A stretch of DNA of 64,000 nt, taken from contig JAYXKI010000010.1 of the NCBI GenBank assembly GCA_037892935.1, positions 1 through 64,000 of the forward strand. The letters are read 5' to 3'. The notes beneath the pieces are model-generated. The model saw only the letters and a program-made list of their open reading frames with translations. It ran no database searches and was not told the origin of the DNA. Positions 1 through 9,890 of the stretch are shown here, piece after piece (within the stretch, counting starts at the first letter, position 1; each line of letters opens with the position of its first letter). This DNA comes from Phlebopus portentosus. Lineage: Eukaryota; Basidiomycota; Agaricomycetes; Boletales; Boletinellaceae. The position numbers were made by a program, and so were the translations under genes.

Positions 1-101
1 CCTAACCCTAAGCCTAACCCTAAGCCTAACCCTAAGCCTAACCCTAAGCCTAACCCTAAGCCTAACCCTAAGCCTAACCCTAAGCCTAACCCTAAGCCTA
101 A
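1..101. repeat. Telomere, 12-bp hybrid repeat
   Basis: The first 101 bases are eight perfect copies of the 12-mer CCTAACCCTAAG plus CCTAA. On the G-rich strand this reads as TTAGGG and TTAGGC alternating strictly. The C-rich strand runs 5' to 3' inward from the window start, which is the orientation of a left chromosome end. There is no sequence variation between copies. The ordinary fungal telomere is plain TTAGGG, and TTAGGC is the nematode repeat, so the alternation is odd. The assignment as a telomere rests on its terminal position and repeat type. Confidence 0.93.
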
Positions 102-589
102 TATTACGTAATCGTGTTATGTAATATGATTATGTAGTATTTGCGGTTTGTTTTGTCATCTTACTTCCTGATTTAGTAATTATTCTATATTGATTATATA
201 TGTACTTTCTTTTCTGGGGTTACACTTTTTTTAACAATATTGAATATATTTTAAGCTATATTTTACTCTATTTTATATATCTCTAATTTTTATCTTATCT
301 AAATTTTACTCCTTTAAGTATCACTCTAGTTCTTATATCATATAATATAAATATAATTAAATTTAAAACAGCTTATATTTTATACACTATGTACAAATAT
401 GTATTTTTTAATTTGCTACTTAATTAAGCCATTATATAAAGTCAGACAGCCACCATTGTACTCACAGAATTATTCTGCACAAAAAAGGTATATAAACTGT
501 CACATGTCACACTTGGTCACCTTAGCTGCTTGTCACACCTGATAAAACTGATGTGGGAAAAATAGAATCTGTGGTCAGAATCTCTCGAG
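102..589. other. AT-rich telomere-adjacent spacer
   Basis: This stretch next to the telomere is strongly AT-rich, with runs such as TATAATATAAATATAATTAAAT. It has no credible ORF. Near its right edge (about 500-545) the motif TGTCACA recurs several times within a short distance. I see no gene. Confidence 0.6.
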
Positions 590-2544
590 TCAGATAATTG
601 TAAAGGCGGCATCTATACGCAAGAAAGCCTTTAGGAGGTGATCAAGGCTAAGAATACTTCCTTTCTGCACCCAGCTTGAGATAATTTGAAACATATAAGA
701 AGTGGATTCTATCCGAGTAGTCAGTATGTGGCTAGGAAAAATGCAGGGGGTGTAGATGACTAACGGTCGATGTCCTGGTGTAAGATAATTGTGAACGGTC
801 CGAAACAATATTTCTCAGAGGTCAAAACCGACTCTGAAGACGTTGCGACGGTAAACCTACACACAGGTCGAGTACGATTTTTTACACGTACCTCATTAGA
901 GCAGATATGCTTTCAAATATATACTGGTTGAAAATTCGATTGCTCGGAATCTTCGCGATTGCTCCAAGAGCGCCAATCAAACGTTTTTGCAGAAGATTTT
1001 GATAGGTTGGGACGAGCGTCGTATGGGCAATGAGTACGACACCTACACAGAGCCATTCAGATAAAGCCCAGAGGATAAAAGCCGCATATGCACATTTCGT
1101 CATGTAGTCATTTTAGCGACCCACCTGACCCGGCTCTAGAAAGTACAGCATTTAGAATTTCAGGTGCAACTTCGCGAGTGTCTTCTTGATTAAACCTAGA
1201 ATGACGTTGAGCCGAGGTGCAGCGATAGCAAGCGGAGCTTCTTACAGTAATTGGGAGTTGCGCTTGATGACGAGGATCCGTTCGATAGTTGTCGCGGCGT
1301 ACGTATAAGTGACGCAATTGGAAGAACCGAGATGACACGGGAGGAGTGGAAGGACGGAAGCAAGCTGTTCCTTTGTGAGTTGCAATGATGCCGTCAATGA
1401 GATTCTTCAAAGGTCAAGACGTGTATAATAAACCTGTTTGGTTTCGGAAAGAGTACAGGAAGCAAATCGAATCGGATGCACGGCGCCGGAATCGGCTTGT
1501 AGGTCCTGGAATACGTTTACGACGTCAACCAGAGCGTTTGTGCTCGTCCCTCCTTGCTGCGAGGTGATTCAAAAATGAGGTGGCAGGTCGACAGAATAAA
1601 GCATCTTGCCTGAGCGGTAGCTCCAAGCGTTGCGACAGCAGTGAGAAGATATACACTCCGATCTTTCCGCTTCCAGCTATCTTCACCTCGTGGATCGGAC
1701 GCGTACTCCTGTAAGCCTAATCCAATCCATCTGACAACAATTTCTGTCGTAACTGCCTCATATCCGCTCTCAACAAGGGCGCACAGAACATCTGCAGCGG
1801 CTTGGTACCGTGACATTCCTTCTGCAGTCAAACCGCCAGCAATCGCAACCGAACTTGCACTAGCAAATGAGAAATCAAGACACACATATTCGAGAGGGTC
1901 GTCTTCAAACCGCTCTACTTCATGAGTCCTCAGCAACACATTGAGTACGACAACGCCTTCAACAAGGCCGTCGACAGTCTCTCGGCTCTCGAAAATCTCT
2001 CGATAATTCCCAGAGCGGATAGCCGTACTAAGAAAACGGAGTGATTGGCTTACAAGGCCTCATAGGCGACCCCGGACCGCTGACCACCGCTCGACTGAAT
2101 TTGAACTAATAAGCAGCTCCGGATACCGATGAGTATACGCTTCAGCGAGCTCAAACATAGCGGTCTTTATTTGCTAGCCATTGGTTCGTCCGGATCAGTT
2201 TGCAGCTCAAGGGGGTACCACAAAAGAAACCGGATAAACATCCCGTTTTCTGCGCCGAAGAACTCGGTGTGAGCGTCCTCAAGCGTCCTGGCAAACAAGG
2301 TCATAGAAAATATTGAGGAGGACGACCACTGCTTGTGCAACAGTCTCCGCGTCTTTGTTTGGAGACAATGGACTGTCGAGGAGCATCCCTGCAGTATAAC
2401 GGAGAACTTGTAGAAACGGTTCTGCGAACTGGGCCGGGACGAAGTTGATAACTGTGCATAACCCGTCAGTGCGCATCTCAGACCGCCATCGTCCAAATAT
2501 AAAGTACGCATTCTCAAGAATTGAGAGATTGATTGCATATGACG
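590..2544 (-). pseudogene. CSE1: Exportin-2 (CSE1) relic, most complete copy
   Basis: Read on the minus strand from about 2540 to 590, this preserves CSE1 blocks in the right order. Near 2530-2340 is the N-terminal part with AQFAEPFLQVLRYTA. Near 2280-2170 comes LEDAHTEFFGAENGMFIRFL. Near 2160-1930 are FELAEAYTHRYPELL and the FEDDPLEY block. At 1930-1620 is RWIGLGLQEYASDP then VYLLTAVATLGATAQ. The NALVDVV block is mostly within 1560-1380, and 1103-882 has NQYIFESISALMRYV. At 700-590 is WVQKGSILSLDHLLKAFL. CSE1 returns importin alpha to the cytoplasm. Splice-like intron positions remain, so this is a genomic copy, not a retrocopy. The reading frame breaks repeatedly, a block between ALMRYV and WVQKGS is missing, and the C-terminus is lost toward the telomere. 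The family assignment is from recalled consensus. Confidence 0.75.
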
Positions 2545-3240
2545 CAATCGGAAGAACCGAGATGGCGCAGGAGGAGTGGAAGAACGGAAACAAGCTGTTC
2601 CTTTGTGAGCTGCAATGATGCCGTCGATGAAACTCTTCAAAGGTCAAGAGGTGTATAATAAACCTGCCTGGTTTTCGGAAAGAGTACAGGAAGCAAATCA
2701 AATCGATCGGATGCACGGCACAGGAATCGGCTTGTAGGTCCTCGAACACGTTTCGCGAAAAGAAGTCTACAACATCAACCAGAGCATTTGTGCTCATCAC
2801 TCCTTGCTACGAGATGATATAAGACTGAGAGAGGCAGGTCGACAGAATAGAGCACCTTACCTGAGCGGTAGCTCCGAGCGTCGCGACAGCAGTGAGAAGA
2901 TATACACTCCGGTCTTCCCGCTTCCAGCTATCTTCACCTCGTGGATCGGACGCGTACTCCTGTAAGCTTAATACAATCCATCTGAGAACAATTTCTGGCG
3001 TAATGCCACATACCCGCTTGCAACAAGGGCACGCAGAACATCAGCTGCGGCTTGGCGCCGTGTCGTTCCTTCTGCAGTCAGACCGCCAGCAATCGCAGCC
3101 GGGCTTACACTAGCAAACGAGAGATCGAGACGCACATATCCGAGAGGGTCGTCTTCAGACTGCTCTACATGAGTTGGACGCGTACTCATGTAAGCCTAAT
3201 CCAATCCATCTGAGAACAATTTCTGTCGTAACGAACGACC
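2545..3240 (-). pseudogene. Exportin-2 relic, partial copy (middle blocks)
   Basis: This second partial CSE1 copy runs on the minus strand from about 3190 to 2545. It begins with the EDDPLGYVRLDLSFAS block, continues with TRRQAAADVLRALVASGY, and passes a frameshift into YLLTAVATLGATAQ. It then carries NALVDVVDFFSRNVFEDLQA and the start of the following HEAT-repeat block. At about 2545 it joins an upstream N-terminal block (SYAINLSILENAYFIF), so the protein order jumps backward. Stops and shifts interrupt the frame. It is nearly identical to the matching part of the copy at 3740-4000 and somewhat more diverged from the one at 1380-1620. Confidence 0.72.
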
Positions 3241-3990
3241 TCATCCGTTTGCAACAAGGGCACACAAAATATCTGCAGCGCCTTGGTGCCGTGTCGTCGC
3301 GATTGCACCAAGAATGCCAATCAGACGTTGCAGAAGATTTTGATAGGTGAGGACGGGCATCGTACGGGTAGTAAGCATGACACGCTTGACACCTACACGG
3401 AGTAATTCAGATAGAGCCGGAGGACAAAAGTCGCACACGCACATTTCATCAAGTAGTCATTTTCCGCAATCTTCCCCGGCAACCCATCTGACTCGACTCT
3501 AGAAGGTACAGCATTTAGAATTTGAGGTGCAACTTCGCGAGTGTCTTCTTGATTAGACCTAGAATGACGTTGAGTCGAGATGTGTGATACAGCGATGGCG
3601 AGCAAATCTTCATATGGTAATCGGGAGTTGCGCTTGATGGCGAGGATAGTTGTCGCGGCGTATGTATAAGTGATGTAATTGGAAGAACCGAGATGGCGCA
3701 GGAAGAGTGGAAGAACGGAAACAAGCTGTTCCTTTGTGAGCTGCAATGATGCCGTCGATGAAACTCTTCAAAGGTCAAGAGGTGTATAATAAACCTGCCT
3801 GGTTTTCGGAAAGAGTACAGGAAGCAAATCAAATCGATCGGATGCACGGCACCGGAATCAGCTTGTAGGTCCTCGAACACGTTTCGCGAAAAGAAGTCTA
3901 CAGCATCAACCAGAGCATTTGTGCTCATCACTCCTTGCTACGAGATGATATAAGTCTGAGAGAGGCAGGTCGACAGAATAGAGCACCTTA
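3241..3990 (-). pseudogene. Exportin-2 relic, partial copy (C-side blocks)
   Basis: The minus strand shows NALVDAVDFFSRNVFEDLQA (about 3925-3850), then QLTKEQLVSVLPLFLRHLGS (about 3746-3690), AENDYLMKCA (about 3460), and VLTYQNLLQRLIGILGAIA (about 3360-3300). Directly after GAIA it jumps back to the earlier block as HQGAADILCALVANG, followed by remnants of the VTTEIVLRWIGLGL segment. This is a clear intragenic rearrangement junction near 3290-3300. It cannot be read through as one protein. Confidence 0.72.
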
Positions 3991-4440
3991 CCTGAGCGGT
4001 AGCTCCGAGCGTCGCGACAGCAGTGAGAGGATATACACTCCGGCCTTCCCGCTTCCGTCGTAAACTGCCTCATATCCGCTTGCAACAAGGGCACGCAGAA
4101 CATCTACAAAGCCTAATCCGATCCTTCTGAGAACAATTTCCGTCGTAACGACCTCACATCCGCTTGCAACAAGGACACGCAGAACGTCTACAGCATCTTC
4201 GCGCCGTGTCATTCCTTCTGCAGTCAACCCTCTAGCGATCGCAACCGAACTTGCACTTGCATCGCAATCGATCTTGCACTAGCAAATGAGAGATCGAGAC
4301 GCACATATCCAAGAGGGTCATCTTCAAACTGCTCTACTTCATGCATCCTCAGCGACACATTGGGTAAGACAACGCCTTCAACAGGGCCATCGATAGTCTC
4401 TCGGCTCTCGGAAAATTCCCAGAGGGGAGACCGTACTAAG
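3991..4440 (-). pseudogene. Exportin-2 relic with internal small duplication
   Basis: The minus strand carries the remains of SQSLRFLST, EGVVLPNVSLRMHEVEQFED and DPLGYVRLDLSFASARSIA. A short stretch around CTTGCACTTGCATCGCAATC is duplicated here. Next comes RGLTAEGMTRREDAVDVLRV, then VTTEIVLRRIGLGF joined to a second VDVLRALVASGYEAV. Part of the same helix-rich block therefore appears twice in tandem. Several stops lie in the frame of the flanking blocks. Confidence 0.7.
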
Positions 4441-5115
4441 AAAACGGAGTGACTGGCTTACGAGGCCATCATAGGCGACCCCGGACCGAGCATTGCTTGT
4501 GCAACAGTCTCCGCGTCTTTGTTTGGAGGTAATGGACCGTTGAGGTGCATCTCTGCGGTGTAACGGAGAACTTGTAGGAACGGTTCTGCGAACTGGGCTG
4601 GGACGAAGTTGAGGACTGTGAATAACTCGTTAATGCGCATCTCAGACCGCCATCGTACAAATATAGAGTGCACAATTTCAAGAACTGAGAGATCGATTGC
4701 GTATGAATCCGGTGCAGGATTCAGTGCGTTCACGATTTCCTTAGCTCAAGCATGCGACCCATAACTGACTTGGACATACCTTGACAAGACCCTCCCGTCG
4801 TTCCGGAAAATTGTATCCCGCGATTATCGAAACAGTCTCCGCCACTTGTGCATGAAGGCTTTTGTCGAGCAGGCTCGTGAGAGAGATCATGGCGGGAACA
4901 AGTTCTGTACGCAGAGGGTGTTTTTCAGAATCGGGAATAACTGGTTCATCCTAGTGCATGTCAGCCCTTTTAGACATGTAATTAAGCGAGAACACGGTAC
5001 CTTTTCCCATCTACACTTGAGTGTGACCTTGAGATAAACACTAGCAGCTAATCGGACCGATCGATTTTGACTTGAGTTGGAGAAGAGGCGACAGAAAGAC
5101 TGGCTGAGCGTCCGC
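4441..5115 (-). pseudogene. Exportin-2 relic, N-terminal part
   Basis: This is the 5' end of the relic gene on the minus strand. Around 5060-5005 is RSVRLAASVYLK and CRWEK, then an intron-like gap of about 50 bp (GTACCG to ACTAG). Next come DEPVIPDSEKHPLRTELVPA and MISLTSLLDKSLHAQVAETV (about 4950-4830), which match the importin-beta N-terminal region of CSE1 as I recall it. SYAIDLSVLEIVHSIF and AQFAEPFLQVLRYTA follow at 4710-4570. A +1 shift near 5060 separates an upstream fragment, VFLSPLLQLK. At about 4490 the sequence skips directly to a later CSE1 block, which deletes the LEDAHTEFFG region. No start codon was found. Confidence 0.72.
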
Positions 5116-5159
5116 GTCAGTTGTTCGCGCGTGCCACTCTAGATCACGTGATGCAGAGG

Positions 5160-5930
5160 ATCCCCTGCTGTCCGGATCTTCCGGACACTTACTGCCAAGC
5201 TGTTAAATCTAAGATAAATATATTTGTAAACTCGGCATATATAGGAGTCCAAAAAATTTCTTACATATTATGTATGGATTTTATATGCTTGCGTATTGAA
5301 ACTTTTTAGTGTGCCTTTTGTGACAAGGTAAAAGTAGATTTTCTAAAAGTGGCAATTCAAGAACCCCTCGTGCGTATCTGGATGGTCCGGACAACTGGGG
5401 GAGAGCCGGTGCAATTCAGAATTACATTGTCTTCCCTCACCACTGTCCGGATGGTCCAGACACAGACTGCTGTGAGTTCGAGTTCACTTAAAAATAAGGA
5501 CCCTCTCCTGCATGTCCAGATAATCCAGACATTTGCTACTATACCATTCAAAAATGTCCCTGCTTAAATCCATGTCTACTGACCCAAGCACAGGTGTTCC
5601 TGAATTGTATATTGGAGTCCAATAAATTTCTTACGTATATGTATGAATTATATGTGCTTGCATATTAAAACTTTGTAGTACATACATAGTGAATAAAACT
5701 TTCATAGGCTAAAACAATATTTTTTGTAGGTTTGTATTAGCTTATATATGATAGACTACATGGATGTATATTAGAAACCTCTGTAACACAGTGAGTATCT
5801 GGACTATCTGGACATGACAGGCACTATAGTGAGATTACTGAGAGCTCAGACTGTAGTGTCCAGATATTTGCTACTATATCATACAAAAATGTCCCTGCCC
5901 AAATCTATGTGTACCTATGCACAAGTGTCC
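5160..5930. repeat. Subtelomeric repeat block with TCCGGA palindromes
   Basis: Two kinds of repetition fill this block. A segment of about 85 bp at 5230-5315 (GGAGTCCAAAAAATTTCTTA and onward) recurs diverged at 5600-5685. Another at about 5511-5606 (CCAGACATTTGCTACTATA and onward) recurs at about 5842-5937. A short palindromic motif, TGTCCGGA-TCT-TCCGGACA at 5169-5187, recurs in degraded form near 5380, 5443, 5512 and 5790. No ORF of note occurs. It looks like decayed non-autonomous element or subtelomere repeat DNA. I saw no terminal repeats that would define an element. Confidence 0.55.
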
Positions 5931-6335
5931 CTGAATTGGAGACACTTTCTCCTTGAGAGCTAGGCCATACTAATAAATTTTAGCATGGCCTAGGTGTCAT
6001 GTACAAGTGACCCTGAATTGGGGATACTTTCTGTATGAGAGAGAACTATGCCGATATTTTTGGCATATCTACTGAGCTATGCACAGAGTGTCCCCGAATT
6101 GGTGACACTTTCTGCATGAGAGAGAGTCATGCCGATATTTTTGGCATGTTCACTGAGCTATGCACAAAGTGTCCTCAAATCGGGGATACTTTCTGCATGA
6201 GAGGCAGCCATGTCAGTATTTTTGGCATGTTCTCTGAGCCATGCACAGAGTGTCTCCAAATTGTGAACACTTTCTGCATGAGAGAGAGCCATATCAGTAT
6301 TCTCAGACCCTGGTCTGTCTGCTCTGAATTTTAAC
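5931..6335 (+). repeat. 81-bp minisatellite (27-residue open repeat)
   Basis: About four to five tandem copies of an 81-bp unit are present. Each holds a core like GATACTTTCTGCATGAGAG and TTTTTGGCATGTTCACTGAG. The unit length is a multiple of three, so the plus frame from ATG 6035 to the stop at 6334 stays open for 99 residues and reads as 27-residue repeats (core FGMFTELCTKCPQIGDTFCM). The first copy (5931-6011) is degenerate and the last breaks off into unrelated sequence. I treat it as a repeat. Translation is possible but unsupported. Confidence 0.65.
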
Positions 6336-6816
6336 CCTACGACCCTACTCAAGTTTCCCCTCTAACCCTAAGCCACCTGAGTGCAACTGGTAGTGAAATT
6401 GCTAATTGCATTAGTTGTGACATCTGAAATCTCACAAAGAGGGAAGTCATGAGTGACATAATAAATTGTGACCTTGCCAAGATTTCAAATTTCCCTTTCT
6501 GTGGCAAACACATTGCTATTTGTAATCTCAGATGGGTCGAAACCCCTTTCACAACTGGTTATGCAATTTATTGTCTCAACAAAGTCGAGAGGCACGTTGC
6601 CATAATAAGTCACAACCCTGACACAATCATTGACACGATTATTACTTTCATTCCTACTTTCGACCGTTATCGCAACACTGCCAAAACCGGCTTTTGCCCG
6701 CTGTGAATACAGTACTACACATTGCTTACTCAAATATTCCCACGGGTTGTTCCCCGAAATAAGATTTCTTTGGCCTTTCAACTTGATCGACGATTTTGGA
6801 ACCTATCTCGCTGAAA
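6336..6816. other. Spacer upstream of kelch gene
   Basis: No convincing gene is present. CTAACCCTAAGCC at 6362-6374 matches the terminal telomere repeat for 13 bases and is the only such internal match noticed. The right part is presumably the promoter of the kelch gene starting at 6817. Confidence 0.4.
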
Positions 6817-9789
6817 ATGGCCAAGAAAAAACAGAATGAACAAGGAAAGGCTGCAATAAAAGTGGCCAAGAAGGCGAAGGCAGTACAGAAGGTCGAACGC
6901 AAGGAGGCAAAAAAGATCGGCAAGTCGCAGAAAGACACAGCTAATGAGGAGGATCTTGAAGCAATACTGGAGAATGTCGGTCCTATCCATGCTTGTGCGA
7001 CAGACTTACACAGCTAACATATTGTCACTAGTAGATGCGGAATGTATGGGAAGCATCGCATGCCGTGACGGTAGAGATCGCTGATGGTCCACCGAGTCGA
7101 CGCGCGAATGCTACGCTGACCCCTTGTCCGTCTGGAAGTTACTTATGGTTCATTGGCGGAGAGTTCTTCAGCGATGATGGAAAAGCTGTAAGTGACTTCT
7201 TCAATTTACATTCATCCTTCGCTTGTTGAAATTTCTGTCAAGCACTTTTACAATGATGTCTACAGATATGCACCAGAAAAGGTGATGACGGCCCTATTCT
7301 GATTAATCAAACGCTCACACGAACCAATCGACGTCAAGAACGAGTGGCGAAAATTTGTCTCTCAGATATGCCCTGGTCCTCGATCAGCGCATGCGGTAGT
7401 GACATCATCTTCAGGAGGGGGAAAACTCTTTCTTTTCGGTGGACAAGATGTCAAGCTTCCTTAGAATTATCGCATTTTCTGACTTTACTTTAGGGGGAGA
7501 GTTTTCTTCCTTGTATCAGAACTCGTTCCATCACTACCGTGACTTCTGGTGCCTCGATCTCATGAACCATGTCTGGAACCGAATAGAAACCAAAGTCAGA
7601 CCCAGTGCACGAAGCGGATGCCGGTAAGCCGTTTCAGCGTCAAGGCTCATATCTGGACATACCCTAAAAGACATTGTAGCATGGCGATGTGGAAACATTA
7701 CATTTTTCTTTTTGGTGGATTTTATGACCCTGGAATACGAAGTTTGTTTCCTGTCTGGCGATCTGCATCTTGCGTAATTCATGACAATTCATCCTTCTAG
7801 CTACGTATCTTGACGACCTGTGGTATTTTGACACTCAGGAATATCACTGGGAGCGGATCGAGTTTCGAGACGGCGAACGCAGACCATCGCGAGTAGCAAT
7901 TTGTATATAAGTAAACACTTATTTCACTGTTGGCTAGACCTCGAAGTGGATTTTCGTTTCTTCCTACAACGGAAGGAATCGTGTTGTACGGTAGTTGTGA
8001 ATTCAGTTTCTTTTGCTGTCTCAAGGTTGATAATGTAAACAGGTGGATATTGTAAGGAGTATGCTAAAGGCAAAAGGACAGTAGGGATTATGCTCGATGA
8101 TGCATGGTTCCTTCGGTGCATTCTCTTCTCCTTGATACTTTTGCATTATATGGCTCATTTCCTTGTATCGTTAGGATATCGCCCGTAGAGACAGAGGTGG
8201 CCGTGCCTCCGATTGCAGGAAAGTCGTTTGTCAAAGATGCAACACGTCCCTTCGTCATTAGATGGGAAAAGAGGAAGAGATTTGGGTATGCTCCTGGTCC
8301 GCGTGTCGGATGCACCATGGCTCTGTGGAATACGCGAGGAATGGGTGTCTTGTTTGGCGGTGTCACGGATGAGGATACGAATGAGGAGACTCTTGAATCA
8401 GTGTATCATAACGATCTGTGCGTCCCTCGTAGCTTCAAAACTGACGAGTCTCACACTAGTCACGGTAGTTTTGGATATCAGCTTAGTGGAAATGGCCGCT
8501 GGGTATCGCTCGCTCTACGTAAACCGAAGAGCAAAGGAAAGAAGACCAGTGGTCGAAAGGACCTACGAAAAGCCACGGAAGTTCGAGGAGCCTGCGGTGA
8601 TAATAATAGTGACAACGATGCTGATTCTGATGGGGAGGGAAAGATGACAAGTTCAGACAAGGTATTTTGCTCACGGCGTATGTTTCACCCAGATTGACCA
8701 CCCGCCTTCATAAGAGGGACCAAAACATAGAAAATGTTCCAGAAACGAGCATGAATAGTGAAAATTCTGAGATCGACCCAGACGATCCTATGCTCACTGT
8801 TCCCCGCCCACGGTACAATGCGATGCTCGCAGTGCTACGAAACACGTTGTACATGTCAGTCGCGTCGCCTTCCACAACTCTAAATTACAAATGTTGAATG
8901 ATTGACTGACATGAAGCTTAGCTATGGCGGCATACTCGAAATAGGGCCGAAGGAATTCACTCTGGACGATTTTTACTTTCTGTCTCTAGATAAACTCGAC
9001 CGATACGTTTGTATCAAGCTGTGTGAGATCGATTTGCCAAAGGAAGGCGAGATTATAGAAAGTAGCAGTGATGATGAGGAAGATGATAGCTCCGATGACA
9101 ATAATACGGAGGACGAACGAGACAATGAGATCAAGATGAAGAGAAGTGTGCCAGATGAGCGAGCTGAGGACAAGGGCGATGAAGAGCGGTCCTCCAAGTA
9201 CAAGAAGTGGGTGCGGAGACAAGTCGACTCTGCGGGTGCAGACAGCTCAGAGGATAAACTAGTGGTCAGCGCTGTCTTCTAACGCCACACGCACATAACT
9301 AACCTACATGGTCTCAGTCTGAGATGATGAAGGCGGAAGCAGGAGCACTCATTGGCACAAGCACTTCTGAACCAATCGAGCAGTCTGCAGATGACATTCT
9401 CAGTACACCTTTGCCAGGGGAAACACTTGCTGCATTCTACGCCCGTTCACGTATGTACTTTTTGTCAACTTCTCTACGCGTGCCTGGTTAAAATTGGATT
9501 GGTTGAAGGCGCATATTGGACAGGCAAGGCGCATAGAACAAGCGACAATCGTGGAAAGTTGCTTCGTAGAGATGGGTTTGCCCTTGCTCAGGAGCGGTAT
9601 GGTACGTCAAGTTGCAAATATAGCTTTCTGATCTGCCGACAAATCGAGCTATCCTCAGCTATGTATAAGCCCATGTTGGAAGAAGTCGAGAAGATTCTTG
9701 CAGAGGCGGGACTGGATGAGAGCGAGATCAAGCGGGGCGCGGCTGCAGGTCCACGGTTGGCACAAGGCGAAAGTCGAAATCGACGTTAA
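6817..9789 (+). CDS. KEL3: Kelch-repeat protein, Kel3/KLHDC4 family
   Basis: The predicted protein starts MAKKKQNEQGKAAIKVAKKA, a lysine-rich N-terminus usual for this family. Kelch blades follow: RRANATLTPCPSGSYLWFIG, FYNDVYRYAPEK, CPGPRSAHAVVTSSSGGGKL, FLFGGEFSSLYQN, MAMWKHYIFLFGGFYDPGI, FSFLPTTEGIVLYG, and GCTMALWNTRGMGVLFGG. An acidic linker (about 9055-9190) precedes the conserved C-terminal DUF4110-like end (FYARSR, LLRRDGFALAQERY, ESRNRR). Family members are cytoplasmic and poorly characterised; yeast Kel3 is the named relative. About twelve short introns restore the whole frame. First exons: 6817-6975, 7035-7187, 7243-7281, 7339-7438. The intron at 7889-7937 only works as GC-AG (donor GCGAGT), giving the consensus RPSPRSGFSF. 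The gene appears intact. It converges on the thiolase with 101 bp between stops. Confidence 0.9.
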
Positions 9790-9890
9790 AGATTTGTATG
9801 AAAAGTAATTTGTACATGACAAACTGCGTGGGAAATGTATATGAAGGCGCGAAAGACAAAATTTCGGTGAACAACGGGATAGAAAATTCA

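Noticed and set aside
590..4740. Several separate small minus-strand genes between 0.6 and 4.7 kb
   Set aside because: The individual ORFs are pieces of one exportin-2 relic in shifting frames and do not make independent proteins.
7870..7945. A frameshift making the kelch gene a pseudogene
   Set aside because: A GC-AG intron at 7889-7937 restores the conserved sequence exactly, so damage need not be assumed.
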